Positions 9,375 to 17,854 of a stretch of DNA of 64,000 bases are shown piece after piece. The number at the start of each line of letters is the position of its first letter. Within the stretch, counting starts at the first letter, position 1. Under the pieces are notes generated by a model, which was not told the origin of the DNA, did no database searches, and saw only the letters and a list, made by a program, of their open reading frames with translations. The stretch covers positions 1 to 64,000 of the forward strand of contig JAENYC010000006.1 in the NCBI GenBank assembly GCA_016841945.1. Reading direction: 5' to 3'. Source of the stretch: Haloplasma contractile. GTDB taxonomy: Bacteria; Bacillota_I; Bacilli_A; Haloplasmatales; Haloplasmataceae. Position numbers and translations under genes: made by a program.

Positions 9375-10220
9375 TTATTTTGTAATATATAGAATTCCAA
9401 TGGTACCTTTACCACAATGACTTGATATGACACAACCAGCTGTTGTTTCATATAAATTCTTAATATCTAAATTTGTCGATAATTCTTCTTTAAGGTATTT
9501 TGCAGCTTCAAAATTAAGTGAATGGGTAACCATAACAAACTCAGAATCTAATTTATCTTTATCAGCGTTAATTTTTTCTAAAAGAAGTTGATAAGCTTTT
9601 TTTCTTCCACGTGGTTTAGCACCAACTAACATACCACCATCAACCACATGAATAATGGGTTTTATTTTTAACATGGTGCCCACAAAATTAGCGATTCCTG
9701 AACATCTGCCACCTTTATATAAGTATTCCATCGTATCTATTACAAAAGCAGTTTCTACCTTAGGAACAATTTTTCTAACTTTTTCTGCAATTTCTTTGGC
9801 ACTCAAACCTTCTTCTTTTAATCTACAAGCTTTTAAAACAATTAAACCGACCCCTGATGATAGATTCATTGAATCAATAATATGTATTCTATCTTTTGGA
9901 AATTCACTTGCAGCAAGATTTGCACTTTGTATCGTTGATGAAAGTTTAGATGATATACTGACATGAACGATATCATAGCCTTCTTCTATATACGGTTCAA
10001 AAAAATCAATGAATGTTTTAGATGAGGGAGCTGCAGTTTTTGGAAGTATCCCTTTTTCTGTGACTAAATTATATAGTTTGTCAGTTGTAATGTTTACTCT
10101 ATCTTCATATGTTTTATCATTAAAACTAACATATAAAGGAATGACTCTTATATCGTAGTCGTGTAATATTTGGTCAGATAAATCACAAGTGCTATCAGTT
10201 GTAATAATAATTTTATTCAT
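9375..10220 (-). CDS. DegV-family fatty-acid-binding protein
   Basis: A 281-residue DegV protein with the family start IIITTDSTCDLSDQI. It also has the conserved middle segment ISSKLSSTIQSANLAA and the GGRCSGIANFVGTMLKIKPII block. DegV (FakB-type) proteins bind a fatty acid and present it to the kinase FakA for phosphorylation before phospholipid synthesis. No fakA gene is in the window. A second DegV gene occurs at 12561-13436, which would allow different acyl-chain preferences. Start ATG with a GGGAGG site. Confidence 0.9.
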   Translation of the reverse strand: MNKIIITTDSTCDLSDQILHDYDIRVIPLYVSFNDKTYEDRVNITTDKLYNLVTEKGILPKTAAPSSKTFIDFFEPYIEEGYDIVHVSISSKLSSTIQSANLAASEFPKDRIHIIDSMNLSSGVGLIVLKACRLKEEGLSAKEIAEKVRKIVPKVETAFVIDTMEYLYKGGRCSGIANFVGTMLKIKPIIHVVDGGMLVGAKPRGRKKAYQLLLEKINADKDKLDSEFVMVTHSLNFEAAKYLKEELSTNLDIKNLYETTAGCVISSHCGKGTIGILYITK

Positions 10221-10385
10221 AATAAATCCCTCCCATTTTTATAACTAGTTTTATTTTACTGAAAAATTAAACATATGTAAAGAAATTATAGTAAAAACTC
10301 CTATCATTTTTATGTATAAACATATAGCAAAGACCATATATTCATTGTATAATAGTGATAACAATCAAAAAAAGGGGAGAAATAA

Positions 10386-10970
10386 ATGGATGATATAAAG
10401 AAACTACCAACCTTAATCAGTGAACGTATTATTTTAAGACCGATTAATATAATAGACTGTGCTGATATGTATGATTATGCAAAGAGAGAAAATGTTGGTC
10501 CAATGGCAGGATGGGAACCTCATCAATCCATCGAGGAAACAAAGAATATAATCAAAACGATGCAGGATGAGATGTTAACAGAGACAAATATTGGTGTCTT
10601 TTCAATTGTTTATAAAAAAAGTATGAAAATGATTGGTACAGTTGGACTTCATCGTTTAAATAAACAGAGAAAAACAGCAGAATTAGGTTATATCTTAAAT
10701 CCTGATTATTGGGGAAAAGGCTTAATGGTTGAAGCAGTTACTAAAATAATTCCATGGTTTTTTGATGAACTTGGTTTATATCGTTTAGAATGTGGACATT
10801 TTGATATTAATCAACAATCTAAACGTGTGATTGAAAAATGTGGTTTCACATTAGAAGGAACATTTCGAAAGAAAATTGTGTTAAAGGATGAAAGTCGTTG
10901 TGATTTACATCATTATTCTATATTAAAAGAAGAATATGAAAATAATCAATTACCTTGGCAAAAAAGATAA
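10386..10970 (+). CDS. RimJ/RimL-like GNAT N-acetyltransferase
   Basis: A 194-residue acetyltransferase. The N-terminal LISERIILRPINIIDCADMYDY is characteristic of the RimJ/RimL group. The acetyl-CoA-binding motif is AELGYILNPDYWGKGLMVEAV (about residues 97-117), and VIEKCGFTLEGTFRKK near the end is also typical. Members acetylate ribosomal or other protein N-termini or small molecules. The substrate here is not predictable. It is preceded by a GGGGAGA ribosome site and followed immediately by a strong terminator, so it is probably monocistronic. Confidence 0.88.
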   Translation: MDDIKKLPTLISERIILRPINIIDCADMYDYAKRENVGPMAGWEPHQSIEETKNIIKTMQDEMLTETNIGVFSIVYKKSMKMIGTVGLHRLNKQRKTAELGYILNPDYWGKGLMVEAVTKIIPWFFDELGLYRLECGHFDINQQSKRVIEKCGFTLEGTFRKKIVLKDESRCDLHHYSILKEEYENNQLPWQKR

Positions 10971-10999
10971 AAATCAGCTTCAAAAAGGAGCTGATTTTT
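10971..10999 (+). terminator. Rho-independent terminator after the acetyltransferase gene
   Basis: AAATCAGCT (10971-10979) pairs with AGCTGATTT (10989-10997), followed by T residues. It begins directly at the stop codon. Confidence 0.8.
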
Positions 11000-11056
11000 A
11001 ATAAATGCATTAAACCTACATATAATAATGATAGAATTTTGAAAGGAGTTGTTTTT

Positions 11057-11467
11057 ATGCTTGATATTATTACCAAAAATCGTAATCATGATTTTTATGA
11101 TCAATTTTTCTCTGATTTTTATCCAGATAGTTATGATGGAAGACTGATGAAAGTGGATATAAGAGAAAATGAAGAATCTTATATGCTTGATGTTGAAATA
11201 CCAGGCGTTAGAAAAGAAGACATACGATTAATCACGAATGATGATATTTTAACTATCAATGTAAAAAGAGATGAAATTGAAACAGATCGAAATGATAAAT
11301 TTATTAGAAGAGAAAGAAAATTTGGTTCTATGAGTCGTTCGTTTACAATAAGGGATATTGATCAAGACAATATTTATGCGAAATATCAAAATGGCGTTTT
11401 ACATGTTTTGTTACCTAAGATTTCACAAGAACAGTATGAACGCACAAGAACAATAAAAATCGATTAA
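11057..11467 (+). CDS. Small heat shock protein, Hsp20/alpha-crystallin
   Basis: A 136-residue chaperone that holds unfolding proteins. The alpha-crystallin domain occupies about residues 35-130: VDIRENEESYMLDVEIPGV, RKEDI, then the RRERKFGSMSRSFTIRDID strand region and a final NGVLHVLLPK. The open frame extends to 10955, but that start lies inside the previous gene and upstream of its terminator. The ATG at 11057 follows AAAGGAG and gives the expected N-terminus MLDIITKNRNHDFYD. It stands alone between two terminators. No CIRCE-like palindrome was seen upstream. Confidence 0.92.
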   Translation: MLDIITKNRNHDFYDQFFSDFYPDSYDGRLMKVDIRENEESYMLDVEIPGVRKEDIRLITNDDILTINVKRDEIETDRNDKFIRRERKFGSMSRSFTIRDIDQDNIYAKYQNGVLHVLLPKISQEQYERTRTIKID

Positions 11468-11491
11468 GAAAAGCATCTGCTTTTCTTTTTT
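11466..11491 (+). terminator. Rho-independent terminator of hsp20
   Basis: AAGAAAAGC (11466-11474), loop ATCT, GCTTTTCTT (11479-11487), followed by T residues. Confidence 0.8.
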
Positions 11492-11557
11492 ATTTGCTTA
11501 TATAACATATAGTATGATAAACTGATAATGAATATTAGAATAGAAAGAGGATTTTTT

Positions 11558-12364
11558 ATGAAGAAACATTTATTGCTCATTGATTTAGATGGGACATTGC
11601 TTGATGATAGAAGTAAAATAAGTCATATGAACAAAAACGTTATAGAGAAGTTAAAAAAACAAGGTCATAAAATTGTGATAGCAACAGGAAGAGCACATTA
11701 TCGCTCGCACATGTTTTATGAAGAATTAGATTTACGGACACTAATGGTTAACAGGAATGCAAGTCATATTCATGGACCATATGATAAAGAGTTTAAACCC
11801 ATTTGTGAATATATGGATGAAGAAACAGTAGAAAAAATCTTAACAGGTGATATAAGAAATTACATGGACAAAATGTACCTAGAGCATTTAAATAACGTAT
11901 ACATTATTAAAGGAGATAGGACTTTCTATGAAGACTATCCATTATGTCAATTATATGATGAAAAAGAACAATCATTATCTCATCGTACGTGTTTTATTTG
12001 TATCACAATCGATAAAAATGTTTATAGTAAATCCATTCAATTTTTAAATCAATTTCCTATGATTAAGTATGAACAATATACAATGAGAGAAGATAAAGTA
12101 TTATTCAATGTTTATCCAATTAAATCTGATAAAGCCAATTCCTTTTCGTATTTAAGTGAATTTTATCATATCCCTCATGAAAGAATCATTGCCTTTGGAG
12201 ATGGTGTCAATGATATTAATATGATAAAAGATGCACATATTGGCGTTGCGATGAAAAATGCGATTGATGAGGTAAAAGAACATGCAAAATTCATTACGGA
12301 AGAATCAAATCATAAGTCAGGTGTAGGATCCTTTTTAAATCAATATTTTAATTTAAGTATATAA
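11558..12364 (+). CDS. Cof-type HAD-superfamily phosphatase
   Basis: A 268-residue phosphatase of the HAD IIB (Cof) group, acting on sugar phosphates or similar metabolites. All four HAD motifs are visible: LIDLDGTLLDD at the N-terminus, IVIATGRAHYR (motif II), a Lys in SDKANSFSYL (motif III), and FGDGVNDINMIKDA (motif IV). The ATG at 11558 follows AGAGGATTTTTT and yields MKKHLLLIDLDGT. The upstream ATG at 11528 has no ribosome site and would add ten unrelated residues. The true substrate cannot be told from sequence. Confidence 0.9.
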   Translation: MKKHLLLIDLDGTLLDDRSKISHMNKNVIEKLKKQGHKIVIATGRAHYRSHMFYEELDLRTLMVNRNASHIHGPYDKEFKPICEYMDEETVEKILTGDIRNYMDKMYLEHLNNVYIIKGDRTFYEDYPLCQLYDEKEQSLSHRTCFICITIDKNVYSKSIQFLNQFPMIKYEQYTMREDKVLFNVYPIKSDKANSFSYLSEFYHIPHERIIAFGDGVNDINMIKDAHIGVAMKNAIDEVKEHAKFITEESNHKSGVGSFLNQYFNLSI

Positions 12365-12367
12365 ATG

Positions 12368-12391
12368 AAAAAAGACCATATGGTCTTTTTT
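12368..12391. terminator. Bidirectional hairpin terminator
   Basis: AAAAAAGACC (12368-12377), loop ATAT, GGTCTTTTTT (12382-12391). It is symmetric, so it can end both the HAD phosphatase transcript and the reverse-strand DegV/small-protein transcript, whose stop codon it touches. Confidence 0.8.
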
Positions 12392-12551
12392 ATGATTTAT
12401 TTTGAATAAATAAGTATTCAATTAGGAGTAAGATTAATACGCCCATACTATAGCCAATAATAATACTAGTTGTTAGTTTGACATCAAAAATAAGCATCAT
12501 TATAAGTCCTACGCCAATATATGTTATAAGTCTTAACAATAATTTTTTCAA
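12390..12551 (-). CDS. Small membrane protein (53 residues)
   Basis: A short open frame starting at TTG (12551) with an AGGTGA site 7 nt upstream. It encodes MKKLLLRLITYIGVGLIMML, then IFDVKLTTSIIIGYSMG and VLILLLIEYLFIQNKS. Two hydrophobic helices separated by a short polar turn are visible, so it is probably a small inner-membrane hairpin protein. It begins 9 bp after the stop of the DegV gene and ends exactly at the shared terminator, which is the arrangement of a real second gene in an operon. I do not recognise a family. Confidence 0.55.
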   Translation of the reverse strand: MKKLLLRLITYIGVGLIMMLIFDVKLTTSIIIGYSMGVLILLLIEYLFIQNKS

Positions 12552-12560
12552 TACAATCAC

Positions 12561-13436
12561 CTAATCTCTTTCAAAATACAATCTTGGTCTTTTATTGAAG
12601 AAAAATACACCGACTCCACCAATTCCTAAGTGCGTACCTAATGCACTTCCGATTTGGCCGATGAACATTTCTATCTTACCCATTCTATCGATTATCATTT
12701 GTTTTAGTTTTAATGCAACATCTAAATCACCGGCATGCATAATCGCAAGGGTTTGATTTTTAAAACCTTTTATTCTTTCTTCTACCATGTCAATAATTGC
12801 TTTTAATGCTTTGTTTTTCCCTCTTATTTTCTTAAATAGTTTAATTTCACCTTTATCAACTACAAGTATAGGTTTTACATGTAGTAGATTCCCGATTAAT
12901 GCGGTTGCTCTACCTAATCTTCCACTCTTAAATAAATATTTTAAATTTTCAACGGTAAAGATGTGTTCACCATGTAATGCCATTTCTTTTAATAGTTCAA
13001 TAATTTCATCAAAAGATAGGTTATTTTGGACAAGACGTGAAGCTTGAATCGCCATGAGTCCAGGTAGCGCTGAACCTCCCATAGAGTCAATAATTTCTAT
13101 TTTTGATTCTGGATATTTTTCTTCTAAATCTTTGGCAACCATGTAGATGGTTTGATAAGTGCCTGATAATTTTTGCGATATGGTAATAAAAATAACATCA
13201 TGGTTATTTTTAAGTTCATTTTCTATTGCATCATATACATCTTGTGGGTTTGGTTGGCTCGTTTTAACATCAGCGCCATCTTTTAATGATTGATATAATT
13301 CATTAACTGAAATCGTCTTTTTATCTTTATATTCTACATTATTAATATTCACAATGAGTGGAACCGAGTTAATATCATATTTTTCATAATAATCTTGTGG
13401 TAAATCTGTGGTACTATCTACTATAATTTTAATCAT
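12561..13436 (-). CDS. DegV-family fatty-acid-binding protein (second copy)
   Basis: A 291-residue DegV protein starting MIKIIVDSTTDLPQDY, with ISQKLSGTYQTIYMVAKDL and the SGRLGRATALIGNLLHVKPIL block. The open frame runs up to 13478, but the ATG at 13436 has the AGAGGT site and gives the canonical family N-terminus. The predicted role is binding a fatty acid for phosphorylation by a FakA kinase encoded elsewhere. It is only distantly similar to the copy at 9375-10220, so the two are old paralogues. The small membrane protein gene follows it. Confidence 0.9.
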   Translation of the reverse strand: MIKIIVDSTTDLPQDYYEKYDINSVPLIVNINNVEYKDKKTISVNELYQSLKDGADVKTSQPNPQDVYDAIENELKNNHDVIFITISQKLSGTYQTIYMVAKDLEEKYPESKIEIIDSMGGSALPGLMAIQASRLVQNNLSFDEIIELLKEMALHGEHIFTVENLKYLFKSGRLGRATALIGNLLHVKPILVVDKGEIKLFKKIRGKNKALKAIIDMVEERIKGFKNQTLAIMHAGDLDVALKLKQMIIDRMGKIEMFIGQIGSALGTHLGIGGVGVFFFNKRPRLYFERD

Positions 13437-13652
13437 TTTATCAACCTCTTTTTTTATTCTCAATACATATTTTACCACTAAATCAATGAATACTCAATAG
13501 TCTAAAATCCAATGAAGAAAGATGGATATGTATATAACTATATAGTATAGGTCAAGGCGTTTTAAATAGAGAAGTATTATGAGATATCATGATCACATGT
13601 TTCTTTTTGTGTTTAAGAATGATGTTAACATACATAATAAATATAGGTGATT

Positions 13653-14447
13653 ATGATGTTAAATTTAAACGGTTATCTTGGTTCTGAAATCAATCATTCT
13701 AAACTAAAGATATATGAAGAGAATAAAGAGTTATTTGATTTATGTATTGAAATTAATCAATTTTGTCAAATATTTAAATACGAACTTAAGGTAGATGATA
13801 CCGATAACATTGGTATCATTTCAACACTTTTATTTTTTAAGTTGCTTGATACCTATCAAAGTGTTGTTTTATTATATCGTTATGGATTAGACACTCAAGC
13901 AAGAATTGTTAATCGAACGATTTTAGAAGGTTTATGGGTTTTGAAAAATTTATATTTAAATCCCGATGAAACTTTTCAATTATTAATAGAAGATGAATAC
14001 TATAAAAAAATTAACATGCTTCATGATATTAAAAATAATCATGATAATTTTTATGAATATATCACAAAAAACAATATTTTAGATGTCGAAGGAGAAATGA
14101 AAAAATTAGAGACGAGTATGAAAAAAATAGGGATTGAAAAAATACGTAAGATAAATGTAAAGGAAATGGCAATAAAATCCGATTCAGAATTAGAATATTA
14201 CTATGTTTATAAATTATTATGTCGAGATGTTCATGTTGATACCGGCCAACTCACCAATTATTTTATGAGTGGATTAGATGGTGATATACAAGGGTTTGAT
14301 GATTCACCGAGTACGAATAGTATAGAAGAAGTATTGATTACCACTTCAGATTTAATATTAAAGGCAGTTATTTTTTTAAGTAAGATATTAAATATTGATA
14401 AAAAGGAAGACATCAAGTATTATATTAATAGAGTACATACTTTTTAA
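13653..14447 (+). CDS. DUF5677-like protein
   Basis: A mostly helical soluble protein of about 264 residues. The core TYQSVVLLYRYGLDTQARIVNRTILEGLWVLKNL and the later YKLLCRDVHVDTGQLTNYF resemble the DUF5677 pattern, in which a conserved Arg and a late Asp/His segment are shared. The function of that family is unknown. Possible starts at GTG 13647, ATG 13653 and ATG 13656 are all close to an AGGTGA site; I chose 13653. The next gene starts 19 bp downstream, so the two may be co-transcribed. Confidence 0.55.
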   Translation: MMLNLNGYLGSEINHSKLKIYEENKELFDLCIEINQFCQIFKYELKVDDTDNIGIISTLLFFKLLDTYQSVVLLYRYGLDTQARIVNRTILEGLWVLKNLYLNPDETFQLLIEDEYYKKINMLHDIKNNHDNFYEYITKNNILDVEGEMKKLETSMKKIGIEKIRKINVKEMAIKSDSELEYYYVYKLLCRDVHVDTGQLTNYFMSGLDGDIQGFDDSPSTNSIEEVLITTSDLILKAVIFLSKILNIDKKEDIKYYINRVHTF

Positions 14448-14466
14448 TAAAAAAGAAGGTGAAATA

Positions 14467-15330
14467 ATGGAAGCAGGAAAGATGACTCAGTTAACCGTTA
14501 TTCGAGAATCTGATATTGGATATATATTAAATGATGGTGAAAATAAGGTGAATGAAATACTACTTCATTATAATGATTGTGGAGATAAAAAACCCAATAT
14601 AGGTGAAAATTTATCAGTTTTCTTATATTTTGACCATAAAAAAAGAATTGCGGCAACACTATATAAACCAAAAGTGACAGTATTTGATTGTGATTGGGTA
14701 GAAGTGGTAGAAGTGATGAATTTTGGTGTCTTTGTAGATATTGGTATTAGAAAAGATATTTTATTAAGTGGTGATGATTTACCACTTAATCAAAATCTTT
14801 GGCCCCATAAGGGTGATTTATTATATGGATATCTATTAAATGACAATGATAAAGGATTATTATTTCAACTAGGAGAAAGAGATGAGTTTTTAGAAATTAA
14901 ACAAGATGCGCCAAAAGATATTTATGGAAAGAAAATAACGGTTCGCGTCATTAAAACTGGGAAAATAGGACTTAATGTCATTAGTGAAGAAGGATACCTA
15001 GGATTTATTCATCATACAAAATATAAAGAAGAACCACATTTAGGCGAAATAATTGAGGCAAGAGTCATTTATGTGAAGGACAATGGGGAAATCAATCTTT
15101 CCTTAATACCACAAAAAGAAATAGCCATAAAAGATGATACTGAAGTGATATTAGAGTATTTGAATACGCATTTAGGAAACATGCCTTTAGGTGATGCTTC
15201 ATCTCCAGAAGAGATAAAATCATTACTTGGTATATCTAAATCAGCTTTTAAACGTGCGATTGGTAAATTAATGAAAGAAAAGAAAATTACACAAAATAAA
15301 GAAAAGAAAATCACTAGTTTAATAAAATAA
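14467..15330 (+). CDS. cvfB: CvfB/YitL-like S1-domain RNA-binding protein
   Basis: A 287-residue protein with repeated S1-type folds. VEVMNFGVFVDIGIRKDILLS and the third segment GYLGFIHHTKYKEEPHLGEIIEARVIYVKDNGEINLSL are typical. They are followed by a C-terminal winged helix (LGISKSAFKRAIGKLMKEKKI). This is the CvfB layout, an RNA-binding regulator known from staphylococci. The open frame extends upstream to 14395, overlapping the previous gene, but ATG 14467 follows AAGAAGGTG and gives a normal N-terminus. It is directly followed by a small acetyltransferase gene. Confidence 0.85.
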   Translation: MEAGKMTQLTVIRESDIGYILNDGENKVNEILLHYNDCGDKKPNIGENLSVFLYFDHKKRIAATLYKPKVTVFDCDWVEVVEVMNFGVFVDIGIRKDILLSGDDLPLNQNLWPHKGDLLYGYLLNDNDKGLLFQLGERDEFLEIKQDAPKDIYGKKITVRVIKTGKIGLNVISEEGYLGFIHHTKYKEEPHLGEIIEARVIYVKDNGEINLSLIPQKEIAIKDDTEVILEYLNTHLGNMPLGDASSPEEIKSLLGISKSAFKRAIGKLMKEKKITQNKEKKITSLIK

Positions 15331-15351
15331 AAAATGTGATAGGGAGATAAG

Positions 15352-15813
15352 ATGGAAACCATTCGTTTATTTGAAAATAAGGATCAACTCATTTTAATGG
15401 AATTAATCAAAGTGATGATTGGAGATGAAAATCCTCAAACGGTTAGCCGTGATGTGGTCACTGATTTTTATAAAAATCCAAATTACCATGTATTTGTATT
15501 AGAGATTGAAACGATAGTAAAAGGTTTTGGAGTATTAAAATTTAATTCATTTGAAGGTGCAAATCGAGTCTGTGAAATCGTTTGGTTAGGAATAGATAGT
15601 GATTATAAAAAAAGAGGTTATGGACGTAAACTTGTTAAATTTATGGAAGATTACGCTAAAAACAAAAATATTAGAAAGATTTATGTTAAAACAAGTGTTC
15701 GTAATAAAGTAGCAACTTGTTTTTGGATAAAACTAAATTATGAATTTGAAGCGAGATTATTAGATTTTAGTTTAACATCATTTGATGATTATTATTTTGG
15801 TAAAAATTTGTGA
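15352..15813 (+). CDS. GNAT-family N-acetyltransferase
   Basis: A single-domain GNAT enzyme of 153 residues. The acetyl-CoA loop is WLGIDSDYKKRGYGRKLVKFME (about residues 81-102), with the R-G-Y-G-R core. The C-terminal half (KIYVKTSVRNKVATCFWIKLNYEFEA) matches the family beta-5 to alpha-4 region. The acceptor is not identifiable. It starts 22 bp after cvfB with a GGGAG site and ends in a terminator that begins at its stop codon. Confidence 0.85.
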   Translation: METIRLFENKDQLILMELIKVMIGDENPQTVSRDVVTDFYKNPNYHVFVLEIETIVKGFGVLKFNSFEGANRVCEIVWLGIDSDYKKRGYGRKLVKFMEDYAKNKNIRKIYVKTSVRNKVATCFWIKLNYEFEARLLDFSLTSFDDYYFGKNL

Positions 15814-15838
15814 AAACTTCTTATTTAAGAAGTTTTTT
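15813..15838 (+). terminator. Rho-independent terminator of the cvfB-GNAT transcript
   Basis: AAAACTTCTT (15813-15822), loop ATTT, AAGAAGTTTT (15827-15836), then T residues. Confidence 0.8.
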
Positions 15839-15860
15839 CTATTATCTTCATATTGTAATT

Positions 15861-15886
15861 AAAAAAGCTATGCATGAATGCATAGC
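15861..15886 (-). terminator. Rho-independent terminator of corA
   Basis: GCTATGCAT (15867-15875), loop GA, ATGCATAGC (15878-15886). On the minus strand it is followed by a run of six T residues, just past the corA stop codon. Confidence 0.8.
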
Positions 15887-15895
15887 AAGTAAAGT

Positions 15896-16834
15896 TTAAA
15901 ATAAATTCTTTTTTCTCATAAATATGGCAACGATTAGGGATACCGCAAATGATAATACCACAATAATTAAGAGTCCTAAATCACTATTTTTAAATGGTAA
16001 TGGTACGTTCATTCCAAATAAACTCGCGATTAAAGTTGGAATTGCAAGTACAATAGTTATTGAAGTGAGAGTTTTCATCACCATGTTTAAATTATTAGAT
16101 ATAACAGATGCAAATGCATCCATCATTCCACTTAAAATTCCACTATAAATATTAGCCATTTCGATTGCCTGTTTGTTTTCAATGATTACGTCTTCAAGTA
16201 AATCTTCATCGTCAGGATAATGTTTTATATGCTCAACACGATGTAATTTATCTAAAACCACTTCATTTGACCGTAGCGATGTAGAAAAGAAGACAAGTGA
16301 TTTTTCTAAATCTAATAATTGAATCAATTCCTTATTTTTTAATGATTTGTGTAATTCTTTTTCAATTCGACCTGATTGTCTATCAATCAGTCTAAGATAT
16401 TGTAAAAATAAGGTTGCGTTTTTAAATAATATTTGATAGATAAAACGCGTTTTCTTGTATGTAAAGAATCCCTTTACCTTATTTTCAATAAAGTAGTCTA
16501 AAATCTTTAACTCCTTTAAACTAACTGTGATGATATGATTTTGAGTTGTCACGATGATTGCCAGTGGAATGGTAATAAAATATTCAGAATTTTCTTCTCT
16601 TTCAATCGTTGGGACATCAACTATAATTAATGTATAATGATCTTCTGTTTCTATACGTGCTGTTTCTTCTGCATCTAACACTGATTTAATATCATTTTCA
16701 TCGATATTAAGTTCTTGAGAGATAAATTCTATTTCTTCAAGAGTAGGTTTGACTAAATTTATCCAAGCACCTTCTTGAATATCATTTACTTTTTCTAACG
16801 TGTTATTTTCTTTTGTTTTGTAAATAGTTAGCAT
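15896..16834 (-). CDS. corA: CorA-like magnesium/divalent cation channel
   Basis: A 312-residue protein with a large N-terminal cytoplasmic domain and two C-terminal membrane segments. The selectivity signature GMN is present in LIASLFGMNVPLPF (about residues 269-282), followed by the second helix LLIIVVLSFAVSLIVAIFM and a basic tail RKKNLF. CorA pentamers pass Mg2+ and sometimes Co2+ or Ni2+; nickel or magnesium supply could matter for the hydrogenase operon elsewhere in the window. The ATG has an AAAGGAG site. The transcript has a long leader carrying a small ORF and a hairpin, described separately. Confidence 0.9.
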   Translation of the reverse strand: MLTIYKTKENNTLEKVNDIQEGAWINLVKPTLEEIEFISQELNIDENDIKSVLDAEETARIETEDHYTLIIVDVPTIEREENSEYFITIPLAIIVTTQNHIITVSLKELKILDYFIENKVKGFFTYKKTRFIYQILFKNATLFLQYLRLIDRQSGRIEKELHKSLKNKELIQLLDLEKSLVFFSTSLRSNEVVLDKLHRVEHIKHYPDDEDLLEDVIIENKQAIEMANIYSGILSGMMDAFASVISNNLNMVMKTLTSITIVLAIPTLIASLFGMNVPLPFKNSDLGLLIIVVLSFAVSLIVAIFMRKKNLF

Positions 16835-16894
16835 ACTGTCACTCCTTTACTTTTTCATCCCTCTTTTAAATGTTTGTAAAGAAGTCAAAAATAT

Positions 16895-16919
16895 ACTTTT
16901 TTTACATCACAAAAAAAGT
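16895..16919. promoter_or_regulatory. Hairpin in the corA leader
   Basis: A perfect 9-bp stem: ACTTTTTTT (16895-16903), a 7-nt loop, then AAAAAAAGT (16911-16919). On the minus (corA) strand it overlaps the last codons of the leader ORF and lies about 60 nt before the corA start. It could act as an attenuator or transcript stabiliser; it has no GC-rich core. Confidence 0.45.
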
Positions 16920-16975
16920 AGGGATAATTTTAATTTTATGTTTTTATTGTAATACCTACATATGTCTTCTGGCAT
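16907..16975 (-). CDS. Putative 22-residue leader peptide upstream of corA
   Basis: ATG at 16975 is preceded by a strong AAAGGGGTGA ribosome site. The frame reads MPEDICRYYNKNIKLKLSLL followed by FL and a TGA stop. It lies between the predicted corA promoter and the corA start, on the same strand, and its end runs into the hairpin at 16895-16919. The strong ribosome site and the position are the evidence that it is translated. It could be a regulatory leader peptide sensing Mg2+ or translation rate, or simply a tiny protein. No homologue is known to me. Confidence 0.45.
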   Translation of the reverse strand: MPEDICRYYNKNIKLKLSLLFL

Positions 16976-17010
16976 AAAATCACCCCTTTGTATTTGTTTA
17001 TTCGGTTATT

Positions 17011-17039
17011 AGTATATTTTATATGATTAATAATGTCAA
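17011..17039 (-). promoter_or_regulatory. SigA-type promoter for the corA transcript
   Basis: Read on the minus strand, TTGACA (17039-17034), a 17-bp spacer, then TATACT (17016-17011). This is near-consensus and implies a leader of about 170 nt before corA. Confidence 0.7.
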
Positions 17040-17069
17040 TATAATTTCTTCCATTATATGTTATTTGAC

Positions 17070-17115
17070 TTGAATTTAAGTTTGAATAGGTATATAATGA
17101 GTGAGTACTCACTCA
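17070..17115 (+). promoter_or_regulatory. Promoter with overlapping TetR-type operator
   Basis: TTGAAT (17070-17075), 17-bp spacer, TATAAT (17093-17098). A perfect 18-bp palindrome, TGAGTGAGTACTCACTCA (17098-17115), begins at the last base of the -10 box and covers the start site, ideal for repression. It precedes an ABC exporter operon that ends in a TetR-family regulator gene, the probable ligand of this operator. Confidence 0.75.
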
Positions 17116-17128
17116 CAGGAGGTTAGTA

Positions 17129-17854
17129 ATGGATATTGTAAATATTAAACAATTAATGAAGAAATATAATCAAAAAATAGTATTGAAGGACATAGAATTA
17201 AAAATTAAAACCGGTGATATCTTTGGATTATTAGGTCCATCAGGCAGTGGAAAAACCACTATTATAAAACACATAGTTGGAATTGAAAAAGCGACTAGTG
17301 GAAAGGTATATGTTTTAGATAGGTTAATGCCGAGTCATCATGTTGCTTTAGATATCGGTTATATGGGACAAAATGATGCTTTATATGAAGAGTTAACAGG
17401 ATATGAGAACTTAAGGTTTTTCGCTTCTTTATATGATATAAAACAAAAAGAGATAAAAAGTAAAATAATTCAAACATTCAAAATACTTGATTTGAAAAAT
17501 GCACTTCATAAAAAGGTAAGTCAATATTCAGGGGGAATGAAGAAAAGATTATCACTTGCGATTGCGATTATTCACCAACCTAAGTTGTTGATATTAGATG
17601 AACCAACAGTTGGTATTGACCCAGTTTTACGACAAAGCATATGGCAGAAATTTAATGAGATGAGAAAACGTGGGACTACTATTATTATGACAACGCATGT
17701 AATGGATGAAATAGATAAATGTGATAAGGCAGCACTCCTTCGTAGTGGTCAAATTGTTGCATGTGATACTGTATCACATTTAAAGGATAAAACAAAATCT
17801 GGAAGAATTGAAGAATTATTTTTTGCTAAGGAGAATGTCTATGAAAATCATTAA
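17129..17854 (+). CDS. ABC-2 type exporter, ATP-binding subunit
   Basis: A 241-residue ABC ATPase with Walker A GPSGSGKTT (about residues 36-44), signature YSGGMKKRLSLA, Walker B LLILDEPTVGIDP, and a His switch in TTHVMDEIDKCD. This is the DrrA/CcmA-like subgroup that pairs with ABC-2 permeases to export drugs, lipids or polysaccharides. It starts 13 bp after the operator with an AGGAGG site. It overlaps the permease start by 14 bp, and a TetR regulator is third in the operon, so a ligand-induced multidrug efflux function is the most likely reading. Confidence 0.88.
   Translation: MDIVNIKQLMKKYNQKIVLKDIELKIKTGDIFGLLGPSGSGKTTIIKHIVGIEKATSGKVYVLDRLMPSHHVALDIGYMGQNDALYEELTGYENLRFFASLYDIKQKEIKSKIIQTFKILDLKNALHKKVSQYSGGMKKRLSLAIAIIHQPKLLILDEPTVGIDPVLRQSIWQKFNEMRKRGTTIIMTTHVMDEIDKCDKAALLRSGQIVACDTVSHLKDKTKSGRIEELFFAKENVYENH

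Noticed and set aside
10955-11056. N-terminal extension of Hsp20
   Set aside because: It starts inside the preceding gene and runs through its terminator; a proper ribosome site precedes ATG 11057.
16835-17040. M-box magnesium riboswitch upstream of corA
   Set aside because: The conserved M-box core was not found; a leader ORF and a simple hairpin explain the region better.
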